Origin: a virus
DNA: 38,975 bases
Direction: 5' to 3' (one strand)
Virus record (IMG/VR): IMGVR_UViG_3300003323_000385
Coordinates: 1-38,975 of that record
A program made the translations under genes and the position numbers. Under the pieces are notes generated by a model. It saw nothing but the letters and a program-made list of their open reading frames with translations. It did no database searches and was not told the DNA's origin. Of the stretch, positions 1 through 5,572 are shown piece after piece (positions within the stretch are counted from its first letter, which is position 1; every line of letters starts with the position of its first letter).

Positions 1-25
1 TTCGACCGGCAGGCCAACGAGTGGA
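1..25. repeat. Left copy of 25-bp end redundancy
   Basis: Bases 1-25 are identical to 38951-38975. The ssb reading frame continues across the junction, so this is most simply assembly overlap from a circular or circularly permuted genome, not a biological terminal repeat. Confidence 0.9.
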
Positions 26-435
26 AGGACGGCGAGGCCCTGTTTCTCCGAGGCTCCTGCTGGCGTGACTTCGCCGAGCACGTCGCCGGGTCGCTGACCA
101 AGGGCATGCGCGTCGTCGCGACCGGACGCCTGCGCCAGCGGAGCTATCAGGACCGCGAGGGGCAGACTCGGACGGCCATCGAGCTGGAGGTGGAGGAGAT
201 CGGGCCGAGCCTGCGCTACGCCACTGCCCAGGTCACCCGGGCCGCCTCGGGGGCCTCTGGCGGCGGCCAGCAGTCCCAGCAGCGCCCGCAGCAGCAGGTC
301 ACCGAGGAGCCCTGGGCCACTCCCGGCTCCGCGGCCCCTGACGCCTGGAACGCGCCGCAGAGCACCGCGCCGGTCGCTTCCGATGGGTCCTGGGCACCTG
401 GTGCGCACACCTACGGCGACGACACGCCGTTCTAG
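1..435 (+). CDS. ssb: Single-stranded DNA-binding protein, C-terminal part (gene spans window ends)
   Basis: SSB coats single-stranded DNA during replication and recombination and recruits partners through its C-terminal tip. The gene starts at 38834, runs through the right end and resumes in frame at base 1, giving about 183 residues when joined. This part holds the rest of the OB fold ([18 protein letters not shown], then [17 protein letters not shown]), a Gly/Gln/Pro-rich flexible linker and the acidic tip GDDTPF typical of bacterial and phage SSBs. It lies downstream of the exonuclease/RecT/origin block and upstream of a RusA-like resolvase, consistent with a replication-recombination module. 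Confidence 0.95.
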   Translation, partial: FDRQANEWKDGEALFLRGSCWRDFAEHVAGSLTKGMRVVATGRLRQRSYQDREGQTRTAIELEVEEIGPSLRYATAQVTRAASGASGGGQQSQQRPQQQVTEEPWATPGSAAPDAWNAPQSTAPVASDGSWAPGAHTYGDDTPF

Positions 436-483
436 ACTGGCGACAGCCATTCGACCGGATGCACGACGGCAGGGGAGAGACGA

Positions 484-636
484 ATGAAGGACAAGATCGC
501 AGCGGCCATTGCGTCGCTGATCGACGGCGCGGAGGTGGACGGGCAGAGCCTGAACGCCAATGCCAAGGGGGACGCCCTGACGGTGACGTGGCAGGGTGAG
601 GAGTTCACGGCCCAGATCGGCCAGGTGAACGCCTGA
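484..636 (+). CDS. Small hypothetical protein (50 aa)
   Basis: A 50-residue ORF starting MKDKIAAAIASLIDGAEV and ending at TGA 634-636. A purine-rich Shine-Dalgarno (aggggagag, about 471-479) sits just before the ATG. The sequence predicts a short helix followed by beta strands (ALTVTWQGEEFTAQIGQV); no cysteines, TM segment or recognised motif. It fills the gap between ssb and the RusA-like gene on the same strand with similar codon use, which supports it being real. Function unknown. Confidence 0.7.
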   Translation: MKDKIAAAIASLIDGAEVDGQSLNANAKGDALTVTWQGEEFTAQIGQVNA

Positions 637-650
637 TCCCTGACCGCCTC

Positions 651-687
651 GCGGCCACCTACTCCTCACTGGGGGGTGGGTGGCCGC
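651..687 (+). promoter_or_regulatory. Hairpin enclosing the resolvase ribosome-binding site
   Basis: GCGGCCACC (651-659) pairs perfectly with GGTGGCCGC (679-687). The G-rich stretch likely to serve as Shine-Dalgarno for the GTG at 690 lies in the loop and 3' arm. It could be a weak terminator or a translational control hairpin. Confidence 0.45.
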
Positions 688-689
688 TT

Positions 690-1040
690 GTGCTGTCCTG
701 GGACGGCACGCCGCACCCCCAGGCCCGACCGCGGGTGACCCGGCACGGTACGTTCAAGCCGGACGCCGCCGACCAGCGCGAGCTGCGCGCGATCATCGCC
801 AGCCAGGTGCCTGACCCCTTGGAGGGTTCCCTGATCGTCGCCGCCGCGTTCTACCTTCCCGACCTGCGTACGCGCGACACCGACAACCTGATGAAGCACG
901 TCCTGGACTCGGCCAACACGGTCCTGTTCAAGGACGACCGCCAGGTGACCGCCCAGGTGGGCTACGTCGAGCTGGACCGAGAAAAGCCCCGCACCATCGT
1001 GATGGTCGGGGCTGACGTTCTCACCTCGGTGAGGCGCTAG
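690..1040 (+). CDS. RusA-like Holliday junction resolvase
   Basis: RusA-family nucleases cut four-way DNA junctions as dimers, resolving recombination and replication intermediates before packaging. The 116-residue size fits the family (about 120). The diagnostic acidic/Lys block is present: RDTDNLMKHVLD (residues 62-73) carries D63, D65 and K69, and KDDRQV (81-86) supplies the third acidic residue. The start is GTG 690; a G-rich Shine-Dalgarno precedes it inside a hairpin. The TAG stop (1038-1040) overlaps the stop of the convergent gene at 1037 in a shared CTAG. Confidence 0.88.
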   Translation: MLSWDGTPHPQARPRVTRHGTFKPDAADQRELRAIIASQVPDPLEGSLIVAAAFYLPDLRTRDTDNLMKHVLDSANTVLFKDDRQVTAQVGYVELDREKPRTIVMVGADVLTSVRR

Positions 1041-1231
1041 TCGTCGGAGCGCAGCGCGTCGCGGATGGTCGGCCGGGACACCTTGGCCTCGGCCTGCACC
1101 TCATCCCAGGTGCGTCCGTCCACGCGGACGCGCTGGCGGATCAGCTCGCGCTGGCGGGCGCGGTCGGTGGCCTGGGCGGCGTTGCGCTGCGCGATCCGCT
1201 GCGCGATCTTCTCCAGCTCGGTCATGGGCAT
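1037..1231 (-). CDS. Small HTH DNA-binding protein, leaderless start
   Basis: A 64-residue basic protein. Residues 30-60 (RQRVRVDGRTWDEVQAEAKV then SRPTIRDAL) read as a homeodomain-like helix-turn-helix with the recognition helix near the C-terminus. On the minus strand the start codon at 1231 follows TACACT (1243-1238) by six bases with no Shine-Dalgarno, the leaderless arrangement seen repeatedly in this genome. It is divergent from the operon starting at 1329, and the operator-like palindrome 1256-1271 lies between them, so it may regulate that region. Start could also be the second Met at 1225. Confidence 0.7.
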   Translation of the reverse strand: MPMTELEKIAQRIAQRNAAQATDRARQRELIRQRVRVDGRTWDEVQAEAKVSRPTIRDALRSDD

Positions 1232-1237
1232 GGTGGC

Positions 1238-1243
1238 AGTGTA
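1238..1243 (-). promoter_or_regulatory. Leftward -10 box for leaderless HTH gene
   Basis: Minus-strand TACACT followed by six bases and the ATG of the HTH gene. The -35 is poor (TTTAGG lies 20 nt upstream). The upstream DNA is shared with the rightward promoter. Confidence 0.45.
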
Positions 1244-1255
1244 GCAACAAACTAC

Positions 1256-1287
1256 GGTTTGCGCCTAAACCACCTCGGGTGTAGAGT
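1256..1287 (+). promoter_or_regulatory. Rightward early promoter with palindromic operator
   Basis: GGTTTGCGCCTAAACC (1256-1271) is an inverted repeat GGTTT-6-AAACC that includes the -35 TTGCGC (1259-1264). Seventeen bases later comes the -10 TAGAGT (1282-1287). Close copies occur at 14597 and around 33447. It would drive the operon starting at 1329, whose Shine-Dalgarno ccgaaagga is at 1312-1320. Confidence 0.65.
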
Positions 1288-1328
1288 CTCTACCAAAAGA
1301 CGGCCAAGACCACCGAAAGGACACGCAA

Positions 1329-2231
1329 ATGGCCCTGATCGCATACGAGGACTGGAACCCCTCGGAGAAATCCCGATCCATCATCCGACTGGCTAACGGC
1401 ATCTGTCGGGAGTACGCCGCCCAGGGTTACGACCTCACCCTGCGCCAGCTCTACTACCAGTTCGTGGCCCGGGGGTACATCCCGAACAACCAGCGGAGCT
1501 ACAAGAGCCTGGGGAACACCATCGACCGGGCGCGCAAGGCTGGGCTGATGGACTGGCGTTTCATCGTGGACCGCACCCGCAACCTGATGGGGTACACCAC
1601 GTACGAGGACCCCGCGGGCATCGTGGAGGCGATGGAGTCCGACTACCACGTGGACCTCTGGGAGGGTCAGGACTTCCGCGTGGAGGTCTGGGTGGAGAAG
1701 GAGGCCCTGGCGGGCGTCGTCGCTCGCGCCGCACTCTCTCGCGGCGTCGATTACTTCTCGTGCCGTGGCTACGTTTCCCAGAGTGAGCTGCACAGCGCTG
1801 CGCTCCGGCATCGTCGGTATGAGCGCGAGGGCCAGGACGTGGTGGTGGTTCACCTCGGCGACCACGACCCGAGCGGCATCGACATGACGCGCGACATCCA
1901 GGAGCGCCTGGCCCTGTTCGGCGCACACAGCGAGGTCCGGCGCATCGCACTGAACCGTGACCAGATCGACCTCTACAACCCGCCGCCGAACCCGGCCAAG
2001 CTCACCGACAGCCGTGCCAAGGGCTACATCATGGAGCACGGCAAGAGTTCCTGGGAGCTGGACGCGCTCGACCCCGACACGCTGGCCACCCTCATCACGG
2101 ACGAGATCGACCGGCACCAGGACGCGCATCTGTACGGCGCGCGGCTCAAGCTCCAGAACGAGGGTCGCGAGGAGCTGGCCAAGGTCGCCGAGAACTGGTC
2201 CGAGGTCGCCGACTTCCTCCGGGGTATCTGA
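1329..2231 (+). CDS. Stand-alone Spo11/topoisomerase VI-A-like protein (5Y-CAP winged helix plus Toprim)
   Basis: A 300-residue protein joining two parts characteristic of type IIB topoisomerase A subunits and Spo11. Residues 35-51 (DLTLRQLYYQFVARGY) match the winged-helix segment holding the catalytic tyrosine (Y42 or Y43). The Toprim domain follows: VEVWVEKEALAGVV with E123, then VVVHLGDHDPSGIDM with the DxD pair D178/D180 for magnesium. In topoisomerase VI the A subunit cleaves DNA through the tyrosine with help from a B-subunit ATPase; no B subunit is seen here. This architecture resembles, from memory, the orphan Mini-A group described in phages and mobile elements. It leads the early operon behind the 1256-1287 promoter with a good Shine-Dalgarno. 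Nuclease, nickase or recombination role is inferred. Confidence 0.75.
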   Translation: MALIAYEDWNPSEKSRSIIRLANGICREYAAQGYDLTLRQLYYQFVARGYIPNNQRSYKSLGNTIDRARKAGLMDWRFIVDRTRNLMGYTTYEDPAGIVEAMESDYHVDLWEGQDFRVEVWVEKEALAGVVARAALSRGVDYFSCRGYVSQSELHSAALRHRRYEREGQDVVVVHLGDHDPSGIDMTRDIQERLALFGAHSEVRRIALNRDQIDLYNPPPNPAKLTDSRAKGYIMEHGKSSWELDALDPDTLATLITDEIDRHQDAHLYGARLKLQNEGREELAKVAENWSEVADFLRGI

Positions 2232-2635
2232 TGGCAGGCGGGCGGGTGTCTGACCCGCGCAGGGGGCGCAAGCCCAAGGCCCCGCCCGCCGAACCCCCGC
2301 GCGATGAGGGGTTCCACTACCGGACCCGGGCGACGCAACCAGGGCCGTTCGGCGACACCGAGGAGCCCTGGGAGGGTCCACTCCCGGACGTGCTCAAGCG
2401 CGCGGAGGCTGACGACGCGGCGGGCATGGCACCCGTGATCGAGTACCGCCTGCCAGGGGCTCCATGGATGCGGTGGCGTCGGCCCCTACTGATCGAAGAC
2501 CTGGCCCGGCTCGGGCTCGCACACCAGAAGGACGGATCGAAATGGCAGATCACGCAAGAGGGGCAGCGGCGCTTGGCGCTCGCGGCGAAAGGCGAGCTGC
2601 CGCCCAGCGGGTGGGTGCGCGCGTCATCATCGTGA
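2231..2635 (+). CDS. Winged-helix-like hypothetical protein
   Basis: The 134-residue protein starts at the ATG overlapping the upstream TGA (TGATG), indicating translational coupling to the Spo11-like gene. The N-terminal half is Pro/Arg-rich and probably disordered. The C-terminal half (LIEDLARLGLAHQKDGSKW then QITQEGQRRLALA) has the helix plus beta-hairpin pattern of a winged-helix domain with a T-x-E-G-x-x-x-L motif. It may be a DNA-binding partner of the upstream protein, but that rests only on coupling. No catalytic motif seen. Confidence 0.65.
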   Translation: MAGGRVSDPRRGRKPKAPPAEPPRDEGFHYRTRATQPGPFGDTEEPWEGPLPDVLKRAEADDAAGMAPVIEYRLPGAPWMRWRRPLLIEDLARLGLAHQKDGSKWQITQEGQRRLALAAKGELPPSGWVRASSS

Positions 2636-2835
2636 CCCGCAGCCGGGACGCCGCCCGCGACTTCGCAGTGTCCCGGAAGATCGACCGGTGGATATGGCCG
2701 CGCGGCCTGTCCGACCTCGGCGGGCTCTACCAGGCCACGCTCGTGATGCTGCCCGACTGGGGCCTGCATCCCGCCTCCGCGGACCTCGCGGAATACTTCG
2801 CGGCCCGCTTGCGGATGGCCCAAGTAAGCCACTAA
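2611..2835 (+). CDS. Small alpha/beta protein, paralogue of the 3526 gene
   Basis: A 74-residue protein with strand (ARVIIVTRS), helix (RDAARDFAVSRKI), strand (RWIWPRGLSDL), strand (ATLVMLPDW) and a C-terminal helix. The same order and spacing occur at the N-terminus of the gene at 3526, suggesting duplication. I place the start at GTG 2611 because it includes the first beta strand shared with the paralogue. GTG 2632, overlapping the previous stop as GTGA, is the other candidate. The fold looks Rossmann-like but lacks a clear nucleotide-binding motif. Function unknown. Confidence 0.6.
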   Translation: MGARVIIVTRSRDAARDFAVSRKIDRWIWPRGLSDLGGLYQATLVMLPDWGLHPASADLAEYFAARLRMAQVSH

Positions 2836-2838
2836 ACT
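2809..2838 (+). promoter_or_regulatory. Promoter before the 2877 gene
   Basis: TTGCGG (2809-2814), 18-base spacer, TAAACT (2833-2838). The predicted leader then carries the gaaagga Shine-Dalgarno (2860-2866) ahead of ATG 2877. Confidence 0.5.
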
Positions 2839-2876
2839 GACTAAGCATCCACCCACCCCGAAAGGACCCCCCCATC

Positions 2877-3212
2877 ATGCCGTTCGAGCCCCACGAGCTG
2901 GACGCCATCAAGCAGGCCGCAGCCGTCGCAATCGCCGACGCGGGCAGCTCGCTGATGGTCCTGGCCCCCGAGCGCCACGCACTGGCCATCGCCGTGCTGG
3001 AGGCCATCGACCGAGCTGCCGAAGACCCCACCGACCCCCGCCCCTTCGCCCCCGGCCGGAAGGTCCGCGTCAAGGGGACCGGCATCCCCGGCGTGGTGGT
3101 CCGCACCGTCGAGGACGCAGGCGAGCTGCACACCGTCGTCGTGCGCCTGGCCCTGGAGGAGCTGGAGGCCGAGACGCCTTTCAGCCCGCGCGAGCTGGAG
3201 GTGATCGAGTGA
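2877..3212 (+). CDS. Hypothetical protein with SH3/KOW-like C-terminus
   Basis: A 111-residue protein with a strong Shine-Dalgarno (ccgaaagga). Residues 1-55 are helical (DAIKQAAAVAIADAG, AIAVLEAIDRAAED). Residues 58-111 (FAPGRKVRVKGTGIPGVVV then RTVEDAGELHTVVVRL) form alternating beta strands like a small SH3-type barrel, as in many short phage accessory proteins. It begins a tightly overlapping run of genes to 4211. Function unknown. Confidence 0.7.
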   Translation: MPFEPHELDAIKQAAAVAIADAGSSLMVLAPERHALAIAVLEAIDRAAEDPTDPRPFAPGRKVRVKGTGIPGVVVRTVEDAGELHTVVVRLALEELEAETPFSPRELEVIE

Positions 3213-3529
3213 TGTTCGGCATCATCATGGCCCCCGCCCCGCGTCCTCGCCGCTGGTGGCAGCGCAAGCCGCGCCCGACGCTCCGCGAGATCGGCGTGGC
3301 TGTCTCGCAGCTCCAGCGGGCCGAGGGTCGGGCGATCCACGGTCAGCGCGACGGCTGCCTGGGGCACATGGTCGAGGCCCAGATGACCCGGGGCATGTTC
3401 GCCCGGGTGGTCCCTCGCCACCTTCTCGCCGATCCCCAGTGGCGGCACGAGCACATCGAGGCCCCCGGCGTCCGCATCCAGGCCCGCGTCGAGGAGTTCT
3501 GGGCGCGCCGCGAGGGCGACGAGTCATGA
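3212..3529 (+). CDS. Hypothetical basic protein
   Basis: A 105-residue Arg-rich protein with a hydrophobic start (MFGIIM) followed by PAPRPRRWWQRKPRP. The start at ATG 3212 overlaps the previous TGA; an in-frame GTG at 3209 is equally compatible. The middle (LREIGVAVSQLQRAEGRAIH) is helical. The stop overlaps the next ATG (ATGA), so it is translationally coupled on both sides. No recognised domain; Trp and Arg content would fit nucleic-acid binding, but this is weak. Confidence 0.6.
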   Translation: MFGIIMAPAPRPRRWWQRKPRPTLREIGVAVSQLQRAEGRAIHGQRDGCLGHMVEAQMTRGMFARVVPRHLLADPQWRHEHIEAPGVRIQARVEEFWARREGDES

Positions 3530-3957
3530 CCGCCGTCGTCGTCTTCGCCAAGGACTACGCCGCCGCCGCGACGGCCGCCGCGCAGCTCGGGCTCGGGCAG
3601 GACTGGGTGTACCCCCACGACCCTGACCGACTCCGCGGCATGGCCATCGACCGGGTGGTGTGGGTCGATGGCTGGGAGGCATCCCGGGCCATCACTCCCC
3701 AGGCCGGTGCCGTCGCCATCGCCCGAATGACCGCCAACGCCTCCGAGCGCTTCGTGCGCCTCCAGGCCCCGCAGTCGTTCCCCTCGCCCTTCGTGGAGAC
3801 GGTCGCCCCGGTCGCCCGGAACGTCCAGCACGGCCAGGGACGCCGTCGCCGGGGCATCCTCCCGACCGGCTACGAGTGGCTATGGGTCGCCACCATCGGC
3901 GCTATCGCATCGACCATCGTCCTCTGGGCGCTCAGCCTGACCGGAGTCCTGTCGTGA
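3526..3957 (+). CDS. Alpha/beta protein with C-terminal membrane anchor, paralogue of the 2611 gene
   Basis: A 143-residue protein. Residues 1-50 (TAVVVFAKDYAAAATAAAQL, then WVYPHDPDRLRGM and RVVWVDGW) share the strand-helix-strand-strand order of the 2611 product. A linker with a basic GRRRRG patch leads to one predicted transmembrane segment near 118-140 (WLWVATIGAIASTIVLWALS). The domain is thus predicted to be tethered to the inner membrane surface, unlike its soluble paralogue. The start is the ATGA overlap at 3526. Function unknown; a sensor or exclusion role would be speculation. Confidence 0.65.
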   Translation: MTAVVVFAKDYAAAATAAAQLGLGQDWVYPHDPDRLRGMAIDRVVWVDGWEASRAITPQAGAVAIARMTANASERFVRLQAPQSFPSPFVETVAPVARNVQHGQGRRRRGILPTGYEWLWVATIGAIASTIVLWALSLTGVLS

Positions 3958-4211
3958 AGCGGTCCCAGCTCGCCGGAGTCGTGGCCATGGCCGTGCGCGA
4001 CGCGCTGGGACGCTATGGCGGCCAGACCGACCTCCAAGCCACGCCCCGCCACCTCCCCGAGCGCGGCTACGGGCTCCAGGTTTCCGGCCTTATCGACATG
4101 GACCTGCTGGGCGAGAAGGCCGCGGAGCAGATCATGGCCGTGATGGTCCGGGACCATCCCGAGATCATCGACCCCGAGCTCGAACCCCAGCCCGCCTGGG
4201 ATGACTTCTAA
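3954..4211 (+). CDS. Hypothetical protein (85 aa)
   Basis: Starts at GTG 3954, overlapping the previous TGA by the GTGA arrangement, and ends at TAA 4209-4211. The sequence (MKRSQLAGVVAMAVRDALGR, later LIDMDLLGEKAAEQIMAVMV) predicts two helices and a short hairpin, with an acidic C-terminus ending PAWDDF. No TM segment or cysteine pair. It is the last gene of the overlapping run from 2877. Function unknown. Confidence 0.6.
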   Translation: MKRSQLAGVVAMAVRDALGRYGGQTDLQATPRHLPERGYGLQVSGLIDMDLLGEKAAEQIMAVMVRDHPEIIDPELEPQPAWDDF

Positions 4212-4257
4212 GCACTTCCCCGAAAGATCAGACCACTGACCCCGAAAGGATCACACC

Positions 4258-4734
4258 ATGAGCACCACCGACGAGACACCCCTGCACACCCAGTCGCGCA
4301 TTCGCGAGATGCTGAGCAAGGCGCAGTCACCCACCGAGGCCATCGGCCAGGGCGTGGGTGCCGCATCCGTCTGCTGGGAGTACCCCGAGCGCGCCGGACT
4401 GTTCGACAGCGACCGCGCCACGATCCTGGCCCGGGAGCTGGAGAACCGCCTGGAGGAGTTGGCTGAGGCAGCCCCCAAGGGGCCGACCGGCGACATCCTG
4501 CACGAGATCGGCCTGGAGCGCGCCAACCAGCATCAGCAGGGCTACACCCCCGAGCACGACGACAGCCACGGGTTCGAGCACATCCTGGAGCAGGCCCGCC
4601 TTCGCATCCGGCGCGGGACCCTCAAGACCCGTGACGACCTGGTGGAGGCCGCCGCCTGCATCGTCGCCTCCATCGAATGGATGGACCGTGCGACCGCCCA
4701 CGAGGTCGCACAAGCGGCAGCAGCCCGGCTCTGA
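4258..4734 (+). CDS. Conserved phage protein with GYTPEHDDxH motif
   Basis: A 158-residue, mostly helical protein behind a clear Shine-Dalgarno (ccgaaagga, 4244-4252). Residues 86-105 include ERANQHQQGYTPEHDDSHG, close to the (R/E)xxQxxxGyTpEHDDxh motif of a widespread uncharacterised phage/bacterial family, followed by helices rich in Ala (DDLVEAAACIVASIEW). The conserved His/Asp/Glu cluster could bind a metal, but no activity is established that I can name. It is the last gene before the hairpin at 4794-4826. Confidence 0.65.
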   Translation: MSTTDETPLHTQSRIREMLSKAQSPTEAIGQGVGAASVCWEYPERAGLFDSDRATILARELENRLEELAEAAPKGPTGDILHEIGLERANQHQQGYTPEHDDSHGFEHILEQARLRIRRGTLKTRDDLVEAAACIVASIEWMDRATAHEVAQAAAARL

Positions 4735-4793
4735 GCCCCACCCAGACGCCAGGTAACCCAGCCTGGTCCCCCCAGGGCCACCCAAGGGGCCCA

Positions 4794-4826
4794 GAGAGCC
4801 CGTCAGCACCCCACTGGCGGGCTCTC
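4794..4826 (+). terminator. Stem-loop terminator
   Basis: GAGAGCCCGTCAG (4794-4806) pairs with CTGGCGGGCTCTC (4814-4826), a 13-bp stem with one G:T pair and a 7-base loop. The tail gtcat is not U-rich, as in other high-GC phages. It closes the early operon. Confidence 0.7.
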
Positions 4827-4830
4827 GTCA

Positions 4831-4836
4831 TACACT
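4831..4836 (+). promoter_or_regulatory. -10 box after the terminator
   Basis: TACACT directly after the hairpin, about 45 bases before GTG 4881. No convincing -35 is visible, so this is weak alone; the same -10 type recurs throughout the genome. Confidence 0.35.
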
Positions 4837-4880
4837 GAGCCCAGCGCGCGACCGGGAGCCGCGCACCAGGAGGCATCACA

Positions 4881-5537
4881 GTGGCGGGAACCACACGGCG
4901 AGACGAGCTAGAGCCGGGCGAAGCGCGCGAGATCGCAGCAGCAGCCCGAGCCGGAGGCGGCGACCCCGCGCCCGAGAGCAGCCAAGCTCAGGATGACGAG
5001 TTCGACGCGGCGGCTCCGGGCGCGAACCAGTCCAAGGCCAAAACGCGCGCGAGCCGAACCGCTCCGCTGACGGCCGCCACCAAGGCCCGCATTCGCAAGC
5101 TCGCTCGTGAGGGGAAGAGCCGCAACGCCATCGCCCGTGAGGTCGGTGTGGGAGCCGCGACCGTGACCCGTGTGTGCCAGTCCGCCAAGCCCCCGATCTC
5201 GTTCGACCGCACCGCGACCGCTGCCGCCGTCCAGGCCAAGGGGATCGACCTCAAGGCCGCTCGGGCTGAGCTGTCCGGCAAGGCCATCGATGAGGTCCGC
5301 CGCCTGTTCGATCTGATGACGACGCCGCACGAGGTCATCCACTGGGACAAGGACGGCTTCATGCATCGAGGCGAGATCGAGCGGCCCACCTCGGGCGATG
5401 TGAAGAACTACGCCACCGCCATCGGCATCCTGACCGACAAGCACCTGGCGCTCGTGAAGCACGACGCCGACGCCCGCGATGTGCCCGCCGTCGATAAGTG
5501 GCTGCTGGCCATGGGCGTGGGCGCGGTCGAGGCGTAA
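4881..5537 (+). CDS. HTH DNA-binding protein, candidate small terminase subunit
   Basis: A 218-residue protein starting at GTG 4881 behind AGGAGG (4869-4874). The first 60 residues are Ala/Gly/acid-rich and probably disordered. Residues 63-98 (TAATKARIRKLAREGKSRNA then IAREVGVGAATVTRVC) are a Hin/resolvase-type helix-turn-helix. The C-terminal region (TSGDVKNYATAIGILTDKHL) resembles the oligomerisation region of some actinophage small terminases. A small terminase recognises packaging DNA and hands it to TerL. The gene is 5 kb from terL, so the assignment is tentative; a general HTH regulator is the alternative. Confidence 0.55.
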   Translation: MAGTTRRDELEPGEAREIAAAARAGGGDPAPESSQAQDDEFDAAAPGANQSKAKTRASRTAPLTAATKARIRKLAREGKSRNAIAREVGVGAATVTRVCQSAKPPISFDRTATAAAVQAKGIDLKAARAELSGKAIDEVRRLFDLMTTPHEVIHWDKDGFMHRGEIERPTSGDVKNYATAIGILTDKHLALVKHDADARDVPAVDKWLLAMGVGAVEA

Positions 5538-5540
5538 ACT
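5535..5540 (+). promoter_or_regulatory. -10 box before the endolysin gene
   Basis: TAAACT overlaps the upstream TAA stop and lies 33 bases before ATG 5573, whose Shine-Dalgarno is ccgaaagg (5558-5565). No good -35 seen. Confidence 0.4.
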
Positions 5541-5572
5541 GGGGTTCACCACTGAACCGAAAGGCCCGACCT

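Noticed and set aside
1-25. Terminal repeat as cohesive end or direct terminal repeat
   Set aside because: It lies inside the ssb coding sequence and is exactly what a circular assembly leaves; no packaging signal is seen there.
2464-2610. N-terminal extension of the 2611 gene
   Set aside because: It runs through the coding region of the winged-helix gene, is Ala/Arg low-complexity, and has no counterpart in the paralogue at 3526.
3256-3525. Longer start for the membrane-anchored paralogue
   Set aside because: Overlaps most of the 3212 gene; ATG 3526 has the ATGA overlap used throughout and matches the paralogue start.
5498-5572. Upstream in-frame extension of the endolysin
   Set aside because: Overlaps the 4881 gene and adds a Gly/Arg-rich stretch; ATG 5573 has the ccgaaagg site.
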